From Plotosus lineatus (taxonomy: Eukaryota > Chordata > Actinopteri > Siluriformes > Plotosidae), in assembly GCA_024760905.1 (NCBI GenBank), contig CM045737.1, forward strand, positions 12,657,226 through 12,721,225: a stretch of DNA of 64,000 nt. Reading direction: 5' to 3'. Shown here in pieces: positions 31,863 through 42,639 of the stretch (position 1 is the stretch's first letter; each line of letters begins with the position of its first letter). A program made the position numbers and the translations under genes. Below the pieces are notes generated by a model. The model saw only the letters and a program-made list of their open reading frames with translations, was not told where the DNA came from and did not search any database.

Positions 31863-33018
31863 TAATTAAAATGCCAGTCAGAAACAAAGCAGTAGCATAC
31901 ATGATGACTGACAGATCAACGAGAGCATAGGTTGTGCCATATTATCTTTTAGTATTATATTGTACAACCAGTTGTGTGCCTTCAAAATTCCATCAATATA
32001 ACTGAAATATATCTGGACGCTTCATCACTGCACCTCATGACTGATCATCCCCATGCTGATATCCATGTTTTTTCCCCAAATAATTCTATTAAATATCAGT
32101 CTTACAACATGCAGAGCCTTCTGGGTCAGTTCAGCGTCTCAGTGTGTTTACATATCCTCTGTATAAGCTATAAGTATATGACAGCCCAGTCCATCCTCCC
32201 TGCTCACTCTAACCAAAACCATGTGTGAGGAGGCAGAATACGCTCAGAGCTGTCAGTCACAAACCAGGGAACTTATACTACAATGCTGAAGGTCAAAGGT
32301 CAGTAAGAATGTGTGCATGATGATACACAGGTATTCGATAGAATGTGAAGCGAACAGGCTTATGGATTACATTTTAGACGTTCTGAGAAAATCCATGTAG
32401 GGATATGGAAAGCACCTGGATTGTTGCAAACACAAGCTCACGGTGATTATTAGTAGGGCTGTGGGAGATGTTTACGCATCGACTGGGTTCTAGGTGTTCA
32501 TGTGGAGTGTGTTTGGGGAGTGGAGCAGATTTCTGGCTGAACACAGCAGCTGAACTCAGCGTAACACTGAGGTTCACTGAGAGGCTCACTCTCGCTCTGA
32601 TTCTTTTCCTTTTCCACTCTGTCAGTTTCCTTTATTTCTTACTCTCTTTTCTAGTGCGTGCTGCCAAACACACCATTCTCTGATTACTACAAGTGCTTGT
32701 ATTTATAGTTCTATCTAAGGGGAAATCAAGTTAAACAAATCCAACCAGATTTAAATTATAGCCCCAGAGAACTGTGTTAATTCATAGAGGAAGTCAGCTG
32801 TAAATGGAAGTCTGTTTAGTTTAATTATAATCAGCAACAGCCATACAGTAAACTAATGTAGTCAACTAAAATTGAAGGGATGCCCAGATAGTCTTAACAA
32901 GTAGCTTCATATTTAACAATTCTTAGAGTCACATGATTTACATTTGACATTCATTCCTGATTTTGCCTTGTGCATTTCACACATCATTCAATAATTTTTA
33001 TGTTTGTGTATATGTATA
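31863..33018. other. no recognisable feature (about 1.1 kb)
   Basis: Possibly unique sequence. Small open frames (31974-32228, 32468-32683) show no domain or splice support. Confidence 0.55.
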
Positions 33019-33020
33019 TA

Positions 33021-33448
33021 CAGTTGGCCCCTGACTTACGAAATTAATCCGTTCCAGCGCCTTTTTCGTAACTCTGGAGTTTCATAAGTAGAGGCGAATT
33101 TTACATCTAAAACGCCTGATTCATTCCAAGGCTCCCAAGACTACCCCATAAACCCTTTAATTATGATAATTAAATTATATTGTTATTTATAAGGGTTGTT
33201 ATACAGTATTTATATATATATATATATTTATTGTCATTATTAGGTGTATAATTTATTTATATATTAATACATGTTGCCTGCATGACATTAACATGCATAG
33301 AACACGTTAAAATTAACTTCTATATAAATTTTATATCATATATAGGTGGGTGGGTGTACTTAAGAAGTGGCAGAAGTCGTTTCGTGGTTTTTTTTGGCAT
33401 TTGCGGGGGGGTTGGTCCCCATTAACCGCGAAATAAGGAGGATTACTG
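33021..33448. mobile_element. chimeric MITE, M2 left end and M4 right end
   Basis: Left end cagttggcccctgacttacg with TA at 33019-33020 is M2-type. Right end (reverse complement cagtaatcctccttattt) with TA at 33449-33450 is M4-type. The switch lies near 33180. It includes a short TA array and a gggggggttggtccccatt stretch. Confidence 0.65.
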
Positions 33449-33449
33449 T

Positions 33450-34074
33450 ATATATTTCTGAAGGTCAGAGAATTGTCCTTTTTTTAATTGTCGTATACAG
33501 TGTTAAAGAGCATAAATGTCTTTTTTTTTGTAACCTGTGTTTTATATACCTTTAACCATGTTGAGTTTCCACTGTTCTGACAGTATCTTATATTTTAGTG
33601 CTAACACAATGACAGTGAGTTGTAACCCATTTGAGATAATGCTGTGTATATTTTTTCCAATAATTTAAACAACAGTTTTACCTCGTATAGTCATGTCATC
33701 CTTTCACAGCTGTGTTCTCTATGTAATCTCAAACAGTTTGGATTTATACTCCAGAGTCAGGATAGTTGGCAGGAGTCTTTGTGGAGCGTGGGAGTGGAGA
33801 GACGAAAGCTGACAGAATGCCCAGTTCTTGGAGGAAGACAGGAAGAACAGGTAAATGTTTGCTCAGGATGTTCTATCTGATTAAAAGACAAAACGATAAG
33901 AATGGGATGACCTTACTATTCTACAGCAAAAGGCTTTGTCAGGCCTATCCACATGGTGCCCATTGTAGAGCAAATACAGCCAGTTGCCTTTGGCCCGAAG
34001 TTTGGAAAGTCAGGAAAATGGATTTTATCTTCTTACACTAGAGTAAAGGCAGAATATATTTTTTTAATGTTTTA
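33450..34074. other. unassigned sequence
   Basis: No supported gene or repeat. Confidence 0.5.
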
Positions 34075-34086
34075 ATATAAACACAA

Positions 34087-34435
34087 GGGCAATGGTGGCC
34101 TGGTAATAAAGGCGCTGGATCACTGATCCTAAGGTTGGGGGTTCAATCCCCACTCTCCACGGGTTGTCACTGTCCCCTGAGTGCAGCTAACTGGGTTATC
34201 AAAGACCAGCCACGTCTCTCACTGTCTATGGTGAAAGGTTCATGTAAAAGAACCATTGCTGACTTTTGACAAGAGTAGCTGCAAAGCCGTCAGCGTGATT
34301 CTGCCCTGCGATGGCCTGGTAAGCTGTCCAGGATGTACTCTGCCCTTGCCCGGAGTCGGCTGGGATGGGCGCCAGCCTCCCCGAGACCCGAATTAGGATT
34401 AAAAGGTTACAGAAAATGAATGAATGAATGAATGA
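34087..34435 (+). mobile_element. SINE-A, full length
   Basis: Head gggcaatggtggcctgg, B box ggttcaatccc, body and full tail ending in (GAAT)n. Flanks atataaacacaa (34075-34086) and atataaatacaa (34436-34447) differ at one base. Confidence 0.9.
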
Positions 34436-34529
34436 ATATAAATACAAAACCATTTATCAGTAATGTTTAACATGAAGTGCACTACTACTTCTCTAAGTCA
34501 TTCATTTGTAATCTGAGTAGAATGTGGTT

Positions 34530-34874
34530 CAGTTTAGTTTATTTTCTGTAACCGCTTAATCCTAATTAGGGTCATGGGGAGGCTGGCACCCATCCCAGCT
34601 GACTTTGGGAAAGGGCAGAGTATACCCTGGACAGCTCGCCAGGCCAGCGCAGGAACACACTGACAGCTTTGTAGCTACTCTTGTTAAATGTCAGCAATGG
34701 TTCTTTTACATGAACCTCACACCATAGACAGTGAGAGACATGGCCGGCCTTTGATAACCCAGTTACCTGCACTGGGGGGAGGGGGGCAGTGACAACCCGT
34801 GGAGAGTGGGACTCGAACCCCCAACCTTAGAATCAATGATCCAACACCTATACCACTAGGCCACCACTGCCCCA
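34530..34874 (-). mobile_element. SINE-A, full length
   Basis: Tail at left (ttctgtaaccgcttaatcct), head at right (ccaccactgcccc), B box gggactcgaaccc matching the pol III consensus. Perfect duplication tagaatgtggtt at 34518-34529 and 34875-34886. Lies 95 bp from the plus-strand SINE-A at 34087, giving an inverted SINE pair. Confidence 0.92.
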
Positions 34875-34989
34875 TAGAATGTGGTTTTGTTTTTTAATTT
34901 TTTTTTTGATTTTCTGTTTTGTTTTTGTTTGTTTGTTTGTTTTGTGAAATTTGGATAGAAACCCCTGAAAAAAAAGATGTTGCTCTGAA

Positions 34990-35222
34990 ATCTCTGGGTA
35001 CCTTTCTGCATTTATGCTGCACCACAGAAGCATAAGTTACACATCACACTGACACAACCCCACACCGTGACAAACCCCAGCTTTAGAACCTGGCGCTGGC
35101 AACAGTTTGGATGGTCCAAAGCTTGTTGTCTTTGGTCCAAAGCACAAAAAGCACAGAAGGTTCATCCCAGATGCCTCCAAAGCCAGGCAAGCCGATAGTG
35201 TTTCAAGACACAGTAACATAAA
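34990..35222 (-). pseudogene. Tc1-like transposase C-terminal fragment
   Basis: The reverse complement fits the catalytic region of a fish Tc1-like family: a GFVTVWGCVSV piece (usually GxxMVWGCxS) and, in another frame, SINAERYPEISEQHL (usually INAERYxxxLEQHxL). Frame-broken. The upstream half (ggaccatccaaactg) is also recognisable. Confidence 0.6.
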
Positions 35223-35384
35223 GGCTTCCTGTTTTTTTTATTTATTTATTTATTTTATTTTACAGTAAAGCAATAACTGGTACTTGTGGATACGTCTCTG
35301 GGTTGTAGAACAAGACAAAGGTTTTACAAAAAAATCTCAACTAGAAATGCATGCCGGTTCTTGGTGCAGTGCCGCCTGAAGAAA

Positions 35385-35625
35385 CAAAGATCATGGAGTT
35401 TCAGTTTAGGATTGCACTCGTTCCTTTACACACCAAAATTTTTCCAGCTTCCTGAAACCAATTAATGATATTATGCACCATAGAGAGTAAAATATCAAAT
35501 CCCTTCTGATCTTTTCTCAAAAAAACATTGTTTTTAAATATTTCAATAATTTTCTCATGCATTGATTGACAAACAGCAGTGCTTTTGCTCTTCAAAGACT
35601 ACGCTTTTCATGGACACTGCTTTTG
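35385..35625 (-). pseudogene. Tc1-like transposase N-terminal fragment
   Basis: Reads SMHEKIIEIFKNN.FLRK followed by LLSMVHNIINWFQEAGKI. This matches the first HTH of Tc1-like transposases (IV..FKNNVPQRKIA...STVHNIIKRFRESG). About 160 bp of unrelated sequence lies between it and the fragment at 34990-35222, so the middle of the element is gone. Confidence 0.6.
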
Positions 35626-35761
35626 TACCAAAGCCACGATTACAATCATATGCTGACATCACGTTTCAAATCACATGATTATTTGATTGTTTCACCTTAT
35701 TTACTTTCCCTGTCTCTTCTTTTTCTTCATGAGTTGCATGCCTGAAAAGAAGGAATACTTT

Positions 35762-36296
35762 CCAGGACATACCTCCACCTCTCTAGATTTTCCTCCACTT
35801 GTTCTCTGCTCTCACTACAGATCACAATGTCATCTGCAAACATCATAGTCCATGGAGACTCTTGTCTAACCACGTCTGTCACCCTGTCCATCACCATAGC
35901 AAACAAGAAGGGGCTGAGAGCTGACCTTTGATGCAGTCCCACCTCCACCTTGAACTCTTCTGTCGCACCGACAGCACACCTCACCACTGTCTTACATCTC
36001 TCATACATATCCTGCACCACTCTAACATACTTCTCTGCCACTCCAGACTTCCTCATACAATACCACAGTTCTTCTCTCGGCACCCTGTCATATGCTTTCT
36101 CCAGATCCACAAAAGCACAATGCAGCTCTTTCTGACCTTCTTTGTACTTCTCTATTAACATCCTCAAAGCAAACACTGCATCTGTGGTGCTCTTTCTTGG
36201 CATGAAACCAAACTGTTGTTCACAAATGCTGACCTCTGCCCTTAGTCTCGCTTCCAATATTCTTTCCCATAACTTCATCATATGGCTCATATCCAT
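35762..36296 (-). pseudogene. RTE RT palm (R4)
   Basis: Motifs A (FVDLEKAYDRVP), B (GLHQRSALSPFLF; usual Q-G is Q-R) and C (MMFADDIVI). Frameshift near 36296, where the fingers domain continues at 36287-36595 in another frame. Confidence 0.88.
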
Positions 36297-36551
36297 TTGT
36301 AGTTTCCAGAACTCTGCACATCTCCCTTGTTTTTAAAAATGGGCACCAGCACACTTCTCCTCCATTCCTCCGGCATCTGCTCACTTTCTAAGACCTTGTT
36401 GAATATTCTTGTCAGAAAATCCACTGCTACCTCTCCTAGACACTTCCATACCTCAACCAGTATGTCATCAGGACCAACTGCCTTTCCACTCTTTATCCTC
36501 TTCAATGCCCTCCTCACTTCACCCTTACTAATCTTTGCAACTTCCTGGTCC

Positions 36552-37514
36552 TCAACGGTCACCCCTTTTACTTTTTTCTCTCTCATTTTCCTCATTCATC
36601 AGCTCTTCAAAGTACTCTTTCCATCTTCCCAGCACACTTCTGTCATCAGTCAATACATTTCCCTCTCTGTCCTTTATCACTCTAACTTGCTGCACGTCTT
36701 TCCCATCTCTATTTCTCTGCTGTGCTAATCTGTATAAATCATTTTCTCCCTCCTTACTGTCCAACCTATAATACAAGTCATCATACGCCCTCTGTTTGGC
36801 CTTTGACACCGCTACCTTCACCTTACGCTGTGTCTCCCTGTACTCCTGTTTACTCTCTTCAGTCCTCTCTGTGTCCCACTTCTTCTTAGCTAACCTCTTC
36901 CTTTGTACACACTCCTGCACTTCCTCATTCCACCACCAAGTCTCCTTATCTACTTTCCTTCCAGATGACACACCAAGTATTCTCCTACCTGTCTCCCTGA
37001 TCACATTAGCTGTAGTTGTCCAGTCATCTGGAAGCACTTCCTGACCACCCAAAGCCTGTTTCAACTCCTCCTTGAAGACAACCCGACACTCTTCCTTTTT
37101 CAGCTTCCACCACTTTGTCTTCTGCTCTGCCTTTGCCTTCTTCACCTTCCTCACCATCAGCATCATCCTGCACACCACCATCCTATGCTGTTTGGCAACA
37201 CTCTCACCCGCTACTACTTTGCAGTCACTGACTTCCTTTAAATTACATCGTCTGCACAAGATGTAGTCTACCTGTGTGCTCCTACCTCCGCTTTTATAAG
37301 TCACCCTATGCTCCTCTCTCTTCTGGAAGAAAGTATTCACCACAGCCATTTCCATCCTTTTTGCAAAATCTACCAACATCTGTCCTTCTGCGTTCCTGTC
37401 CTGGATACCAAACCTACCCATCACTTCCTCGTCCCCTCTGTTTCCTGCACCAACATGTCCATTGAAGTCTGCCCCAATGACCACTCTTTCACCTCTGGGG
37501 GTACTCTGCATCAC
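36552..37514 (-). pseudogene. RTE endonuclease C-terminal half and linker (R4)
   Basis: A 320-codon open frame. It holds RVVIGADFNGHVG (catalytic D and N of the APE fold), then GRFGIQDRN and GGRSTQVDYILCR, followed by the basic linker to the RT. Its start is cut by a stop near 37541 (in-frame TAG within the KRSRDSGGS-like region), before which AYAP.TGCE is readable. Confidence 0.88.
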
Positions 37515-37763
37515 TTCATCTAACTCCCTCCAGAATCTCTACTTCTCTTCTAGCTCACATCCTGTCTGTGGGGCATAAGCACTAACAACATTGACCATCA
37601 CGCCTTCAATTTCTAACTTGAGACTCATCACTCTGTCTGACACTCTTTTCACTTCTAGAACATTCCTGACAAACTCCTCCTTCAAGATGACTTTGACTCC
37701 ATTTCTCTTCCCATCCACACCATGATAAAACAGCTTAAACCTGCTCTTAAGCTTCTAGCCTTG

Positions 37764-37973
37764 CTACCTTTCCACCTGGTCTCCTGAACACAGTATGTCC
37801 ACCTTCCTCCTCTGCATCATGTCAGCCAGCTCTCTACCTTTTCCTGCCATAGTTCCAACATTCAAAGTCCCTACTTTCAGTCCTAGACTCATGCCTTTCC
37901 TCTTCTCTCTCACACGCCACAGACACGCCTCCCGCCTCTCCTTCTTCGAAGTCTTCGACCAGCAGTAGTCCAA
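37764..37973 (-). pseudogene. RTE endonuclease N-terminal piece (R4)
   Basis: Contains GLKVGTLNVGTMAGKGREL and RRKVDILC, the first strands of the APE endonuclease. The expected VQETRW with the catalytic Glu is altered by a frame change (read here as SGDQVER). Confidence 0.85.
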
Positions 37974-38109
37974 TTTCCACCAGCACCCTGTTGGTTAACA
38001 GCACTGATGGCGGTCATCAGGCCGGATGCCCTTCCTGTCGCAACCCTCTGTATTGGGACCGGCATAAGGGGGAGAGACACTGGTTAGTCCCCCCCCCCCA
38101 TGACTGCAG

Positions 38110-38110
<1 letters not shown>

Positions 38111-38150
<40 letters not shown>
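38111..38150. repeat. (TA)n, followed by poly-T at 38171-38196
   Basis: About 40 bp of TA next to the R4 5' end, then a T run of about 26. Confidence 0.92.
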
Positions 38151-38153
<3 letters not shown>

Positions 38154-38212
38154 GTGGGGTTTTTTTGGTGTTTTTTTTTTTTTTTTTTTTTTTTTTAATT
38201 AAATGAAGTTGA

Positions 38213-38431
38213 TGGGGCAGTACGGTGGTGTAACACTTAGTCCTTTTGCCCAACAGCAATACAGTTCTGGGTTTGAGTTTCATGCCTGGCCGAAATATTA
38301 CTGTGTTTACAAGTTTTCCGGAGCCCTGCATGAGTTTCTCCCAACTGCTCCATGTTCCTCTCACACTCTAAAGACATGCACATTAAGTGAATTGGATATC
38401 CTTGATTTCCCATAGGTGTGAATGTAAGTGT

Positions 38432-38437
<6 letters not shown>
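38213..38437 (+). mobile_element. SINE-C
   Basis: Head ggggcagtacggtggtgtaa, B-box-like gggtttgagtttc, a gtttctcccaactgctccat block and actctaaagacatgcac. It ends in the gtgtgaatgtaagtg region, where a GT array begins. Confidence 0.75.

Positions 38438-38438
<1 letters not shown>

Positions 38439-38508
<70 letters not shown>
38439..38508. repeat. (GT)n microsatellite
   Basis: About 70 bp of TG with one TATG interruption. It begins where SINE-C normally has a GTGAGTGTGAATG stretch. Confidence 0.95.
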
Positions 38509-38511
<3 letters not shown>

Positions 38512-38519
38512 CCCTGTGA

Positions 38520-39305
38520 TGGTTGTACCCCACTTCAACCCCCATGAGCAGTGGTATCTCTGTCCATCCTGGTCTACCTCCTGGCAAACTGGAAAGGGTT
38601 CAAAAAGACAAAAGATCAAGTGCATAGTTCAGAATGGATTACATTGAATTTCATACCTTAAAGTATTCAAATGAAGAGAAACCAGAGAATTTCCTTCCTG
38701 AAGCAATTTGATAAATTGGGAGTTATTACTGAAGCACCGTGGACATTTTGTTCATTGTCATTAAGCAACTGTTTATTTAAAGTGTGACGCATCTTTGTAT
38801 AGCTATTCCAGCAAACATAATTAATTCTCAGAAATCCATGCTTGGTATAAGATGTATGCGCATACCTTAGACGTGAATGTGGCCAAAAAAAAGCCCAACT
38901 TCTTCATCACTTTGTTTATTTGGCCTCTTCTTCCAAGCATAATTGTTTGCAGACTTCTTAATCTAAGAAAGGGAAATGAAACGGAGCGGCAAATGCTTGG
39001 TGCAAGTCATGTTTCTGTAATTCATTTGCTTTTGTTTGTCTCTATTGATGAAAGCCTTTGAGAGTTTCTGCTGGGGTGTACTCATGTACCAAATGGCCCT
39101 AGTCTAACGAAAGCAAGAGAGCCAAGGACAGAAAAAGCAAGCAAGTACGATATTCCCAACATTGTTACCAGATGCAGCTGAACTGTTTTCATGCAGTATT
39201 GGAGGGATGATATCCTGGCATATTTATTTCTTCTAATCTTGTTCCAGCTTTTGATGCCAAGTATCTCCACCACAGCCAGGTATTCTGACCACCATTTGAA
39301 GTACA
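38520..39305. other. no recognisable feature
   Basis: No supported gene or known repeat. Confidence 0.5.
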
Positions 39306-39309
39306 CTGA

Positions 39310-39440
39310 CTGTGGCATGCTGTGTGCAAGTATTGGGCAGACGCTCTTATCCAGACAGGCCCAACAGTAGTGATAGCGCGAATTGAACCGCTGACCTTTG
39401 GATCAGTAACCCATTGCCGTAACCATTAGGCCACCACTGA
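39310..39440 (-). mobile_element. SINE-E-like fragment
   Basis: The reverse complement has tRNA-like head cagtggtggcctaatggtta, then gatccaaaggtcagcggttc. The second part contains gcagacgctcttatcc, found in a common fish tRNA SINE family. Confidence 0.6.
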
Positions 39441-39550
39441 CTTGTGTGAGCGCCAGTTTGCATTTGGGAAATGTTCACACTCTAATGGAATTCCTTAGGC
39501 AATAATTCATATCTTATATGAAGATGCCAAATTAAATTGAGCACTAAATA

Positions 39551-39814
39551 CAGTGCCCCCCCCCCGACGAAATTAATCCGTTCCAGAGCCTTTTTCTTAA
39601 CTTGCATTTTTCGTAAATTGAACCGCATTTTACATGTAAAACATATGATTCGTTCCAAGCCCCCCTAAAGCCTTTAAAAATTATAAAAGCATACATTTTG
39701 AGACCTGCTTCAATATCGTACCGATGGTAGACGGGTTTGGCCATATTCCTTTGCGATATTACTCAACCGCATGCCAGGAGCCCGCTTCTTCTTTTCACTC
39801 ACATCGGAAATCAT

Positions 39815-39903
<89 letters not shown>

Positions 39904-40294
39904 GACCATGTCTTCTTAGCAGAGTTATAATCTTACAAATGTTTATGGAAAGTTAAAAGCTTGAGTCAAAAAATAAAGTTGCAATGACTGTAAAACTCAT
40001 GAAACAACAGTAACTCTGTCCTTTAAACGAAAAGCATTATGGGAGATGCAGCTCCATAATAGCCAATGGAAGGGAGCTGCGTCATCCCACCTAGCCAATG
40101 GGAGGCCAGCGGGGCGGGATGTTTGAACATTATTGATGGGAGAGCAGCTCGTGCATTGTTTGAATGTTTGAATGGCACGTTTTAATGTTTGAATGGCACG
40201 TTTGAATTTTTAAGCTGGCGCTTTCTTAACATGAACTTGTTTCGTATCCAGAGACAAAAATTTTAAGAAAATGCGTTTCATAACCTGCGAGTGA
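39551..40294. mobile_element. M1 MITE, complete
   Basis: Left end cagtgccccc...gacgaaatt (the start has become a C run), right end gtgaggtaccactg, with TA at both sides (39549-39550, 40295-40296). Opposite orientation to 30854. It holds the GT array and two agccaatgg sites (40061-40069, 40093-40101), gcgtcatcc and ggggcggg (40110-40117). Confidence 0.85.
39818..39901. repeat. (GT)n microsatellite in M1
   Basis: About 84 bp of pure TG, the longest in the window. Confidence 0.97.
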
Positions 40295-40296
40295 GG

Positions 40297-41145
40297 TACC
40301 ACTGTAGTTTACAAACATGAAGAAAAAGTCTACAAAGGTAATAATTCTGGTTCCATAGCATCCCATAATGTTGTTCGCATAAAATGCTTCCATGTTACAC
40401 ACCCATGGGTAATGCTTCGTATGCAAACTTGTTCTGAAATGGTTCAAGAGCTCTCTTTATAATGAGCATCACTATCTGGAAAATTTCTAGTATTAGTTCT
40501 TACAGTTGATTTCCTGAGTCATGTACTGGATGTGTATATTCACTGTGCCTTTCGCAGTAGGATTCCTCTTTCCAGGCAAAGTGGGGCTTTTTCCTTTTTT
40601 ATGTTCTGTGCCAATACAAGCAAATCCCAGGTGCTTCTGGGGCAACGAGAGGAGAAAGTGAGGATCAGAACTCACCACCACCATTTCTCTCTTTCTGTCT
40701 AACCTTCCTCATACTGTGTCACATGTGTGGTCTTTTACAACTGAGCACTTTTCCAACAAAATCTCATTTCTAAAAAGCATGGTGAAGAGCTGGCACTGTG
40801 GAAAGTCAATTCTCTGCTGTCCTGCTTTAATACCTTTTGGCCCAGATCTCTCTGACTGAAGTTATGATCTCTGCCAAGCAATGCACAGGAAGTCTCTTGG
40901 AGCAAGAGGTTTGAATGGAGCTCCAATAGCCTCCCTATTCCCAAATGTACTAAAACTAAAGCTTACCTATGCTTTTCCAAAACCTACTTAATAATTCCTG
41001 TACGTGTTTAATAAAATATCCATTCAATTTTTTTTTCTATTATTATTCAATATATGGTATTATGGCAATTAATATAAAATAAAATCTGAGATGAAAACAA
41101 CCCAAATAATGAGATAATTAAGACAGCTTAGTACATTTCTGGACC
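40297..41145. other. no recognisable feature (about 0.85 kb)
   Basis: Small open frames only; no domain recognised. Confidence 0.5.
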
Positions 41146-41490
41146 GTACAGTGGTGCGGTCATTAGCATGCTCGTCTCACAGCTAGAAGGTCCTGAGCTC
41201 CATTCCTGTGCTCGGACTGTTTGGGGTTTGTATGTTCTCACCATGCTTGTGTGAGTTTTCTCTGGGTACTCCGGTTGACTCCCACTGTCCGAAAATATGC
41301 GCAGTAGGCTGATTGGTGGTTCTAAATTAATCCTAGATGTGTTTGTGAATGGTTAGGTGTGTTTTGGGACTGCCATGGCTTGGCGTGTTGTTCAGCTGAA
41401 GTGTACTTCACCCAGAGTCGGCTTGTATAGGGTTCAACCTTGATGTGACCCAAATTAAGATTAAACTTTTTAGAAAATGAATGAATATAT
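41146..41490 (+). mobile_element. SINE-C, full length but old
   Basis: Head tacagtggtgcggtcattag, gctcgtctcacagc, a gttttctctgggtactccgg block, agtaggctgattgg and the tail ttaagattaaactttttag with gaatgaata. The last third resembles the SINE-A tail (atggcttggcg, cccagagtcggct), so SINE-A and SINE-C share a related L2-like 3' end. Confidence 0.8.
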
Positions 41491-42041
41491 GGGTTATATT
41501 TCATTTGTCTCACTTATATGCATCTTTCTCTCATTTCTATGGGAGGTCGATTCATCACTTGATTCTACTTGGTTCTAGCACAGATTATTAGATTATTAGA
41601 ATTAGACTATTTTCTGTACCCACCCACCCCAGGAAGCGGAAAACATTTCGTCGTCGTCATCGTCCCCAATATAAATAGTGTTATTTGTCTAAAAATTGTT
41701 ATAAGTAATCCTCTGCATACAGTGTATCCTTATTAACATAATAAATCCTTATTATCATTATGGAATACAAAAAAATGAAGAAATGTAGATCAACTTCCGA
41801 CAAGAATAACTTTATTAACAATTTTTTAGTATTTAAACGAAAACATTTAAAGTGCATCAATTTGCCTGAAATTAAAAAAGTATCCTTATGTAAACTGTAA
41901 ACATTTTTTGATAAACAATTTGAACCATTTGATACTGAAAAATAAAATTAAATAAAATCAATAAATAATAATAAATTCAAATTAGCTCAGGAGCACGATA
42001 TATAAAACATTTTAACCTACAAAACAAAAATGAATAAAACA

Positions 42042-42043
<2 letters not shown>

Positions 42044-42080
<37 letters not shown>
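42044..42080. repeat. (ATT)n microsatellite
   Basis: About 37 bp of ATT. Confidence 0.93.
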
Positions 42081-42159
42081 GTCAAAATGATTAAGTCCAG
42101 ATTAATGGCTAGAATAAGCACATTTTGCAGTGCACAGCTTTTCGAAGCCGGGTGTAAAG

Positions 42160-42610
42160 CATGATACTGAACTCTCAGCTCCTGCTCAATGCTGAACTGG
42201 GACCTGGACTTATTTTCACAGCAGTGACATCATCCAGCATGACAGAGACCGTGTGTGCTGCGGGTAGGATCGTTTCCTCTGCTGTGGGGTTTTCTACACT
42301 GAGCAGTTTGGAACTCCACCTTATCTGATGCTAACAGAGCTCACTGGTTTGCTGCAATGTTATTCACAAAGCGGGATGATTGTTGGCAATACTCGGCACA
42401 TTTTCGCTGAAAAAACCTCACACGGCTCATCACATGATCAGGGTGTGATGTCTTTAGGTGACGCCTGAATTTATTTGGGTTCCATGCTGTCCACTGCCAA
42501 TGTTTTCAGACCAAGTAAACACAGCGGTCTTCCCTCGTTTCTCACTGCAGCACAGTGAAGCCGAGTGCTACATCCGCTTCATTATACCTCCTCCACTTAA
42601 CTTCCTCCTC
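42160..42610 (-). pseudogene. hAT transposase remnant with BED zinc finger (ZBED-like)
   Basis: The minus strand reads NPNKFRRHLKTSHPDHVMSR and then FFQRKCAEYC. This is the end of a BED finger (the K..RHL.T.HP histidines) and the K..FF.RK that follows it in ZBED5/GTF2IRD2-type hAT transposases. After an in-frame TGA it continues ASDKVEFQTAQCRKPHSRG, where the family has ASY.VA..IA..KKPHT.GE. The cysteines of the finger are not clear. The catalytic RNaseH fold is missing. Confidence 0.7.
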
Positions 42611-42639
42611 CTCCTCCTAATACTGGTTCTGCCCCCTCA

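Larger units (their letters stand above)
35762..38110 (-). mobile_element. RTE LINE (R4), long copy lacking its 3' end
   Basis: Runs from the 5' region near 38110 (ggatgcccttcctgtcgcaa on the plus strand) through endonuclease and RT, and stops at LERWRYVLE at 35762. About 750 bp, including the C-terminal region and tail, are missing. LINE copies are normally truncated at the 5' end, so a later deletion is likely. Its 5' end is next to a TA array and poly-T. Confidence 0.9.

Noticed and set aside
32468..32683. possible host exon with a hydrophobic end
   Set aside because: No splice-site pair, no conserved domain and no neighbour exon could be seen. The length is within chance.
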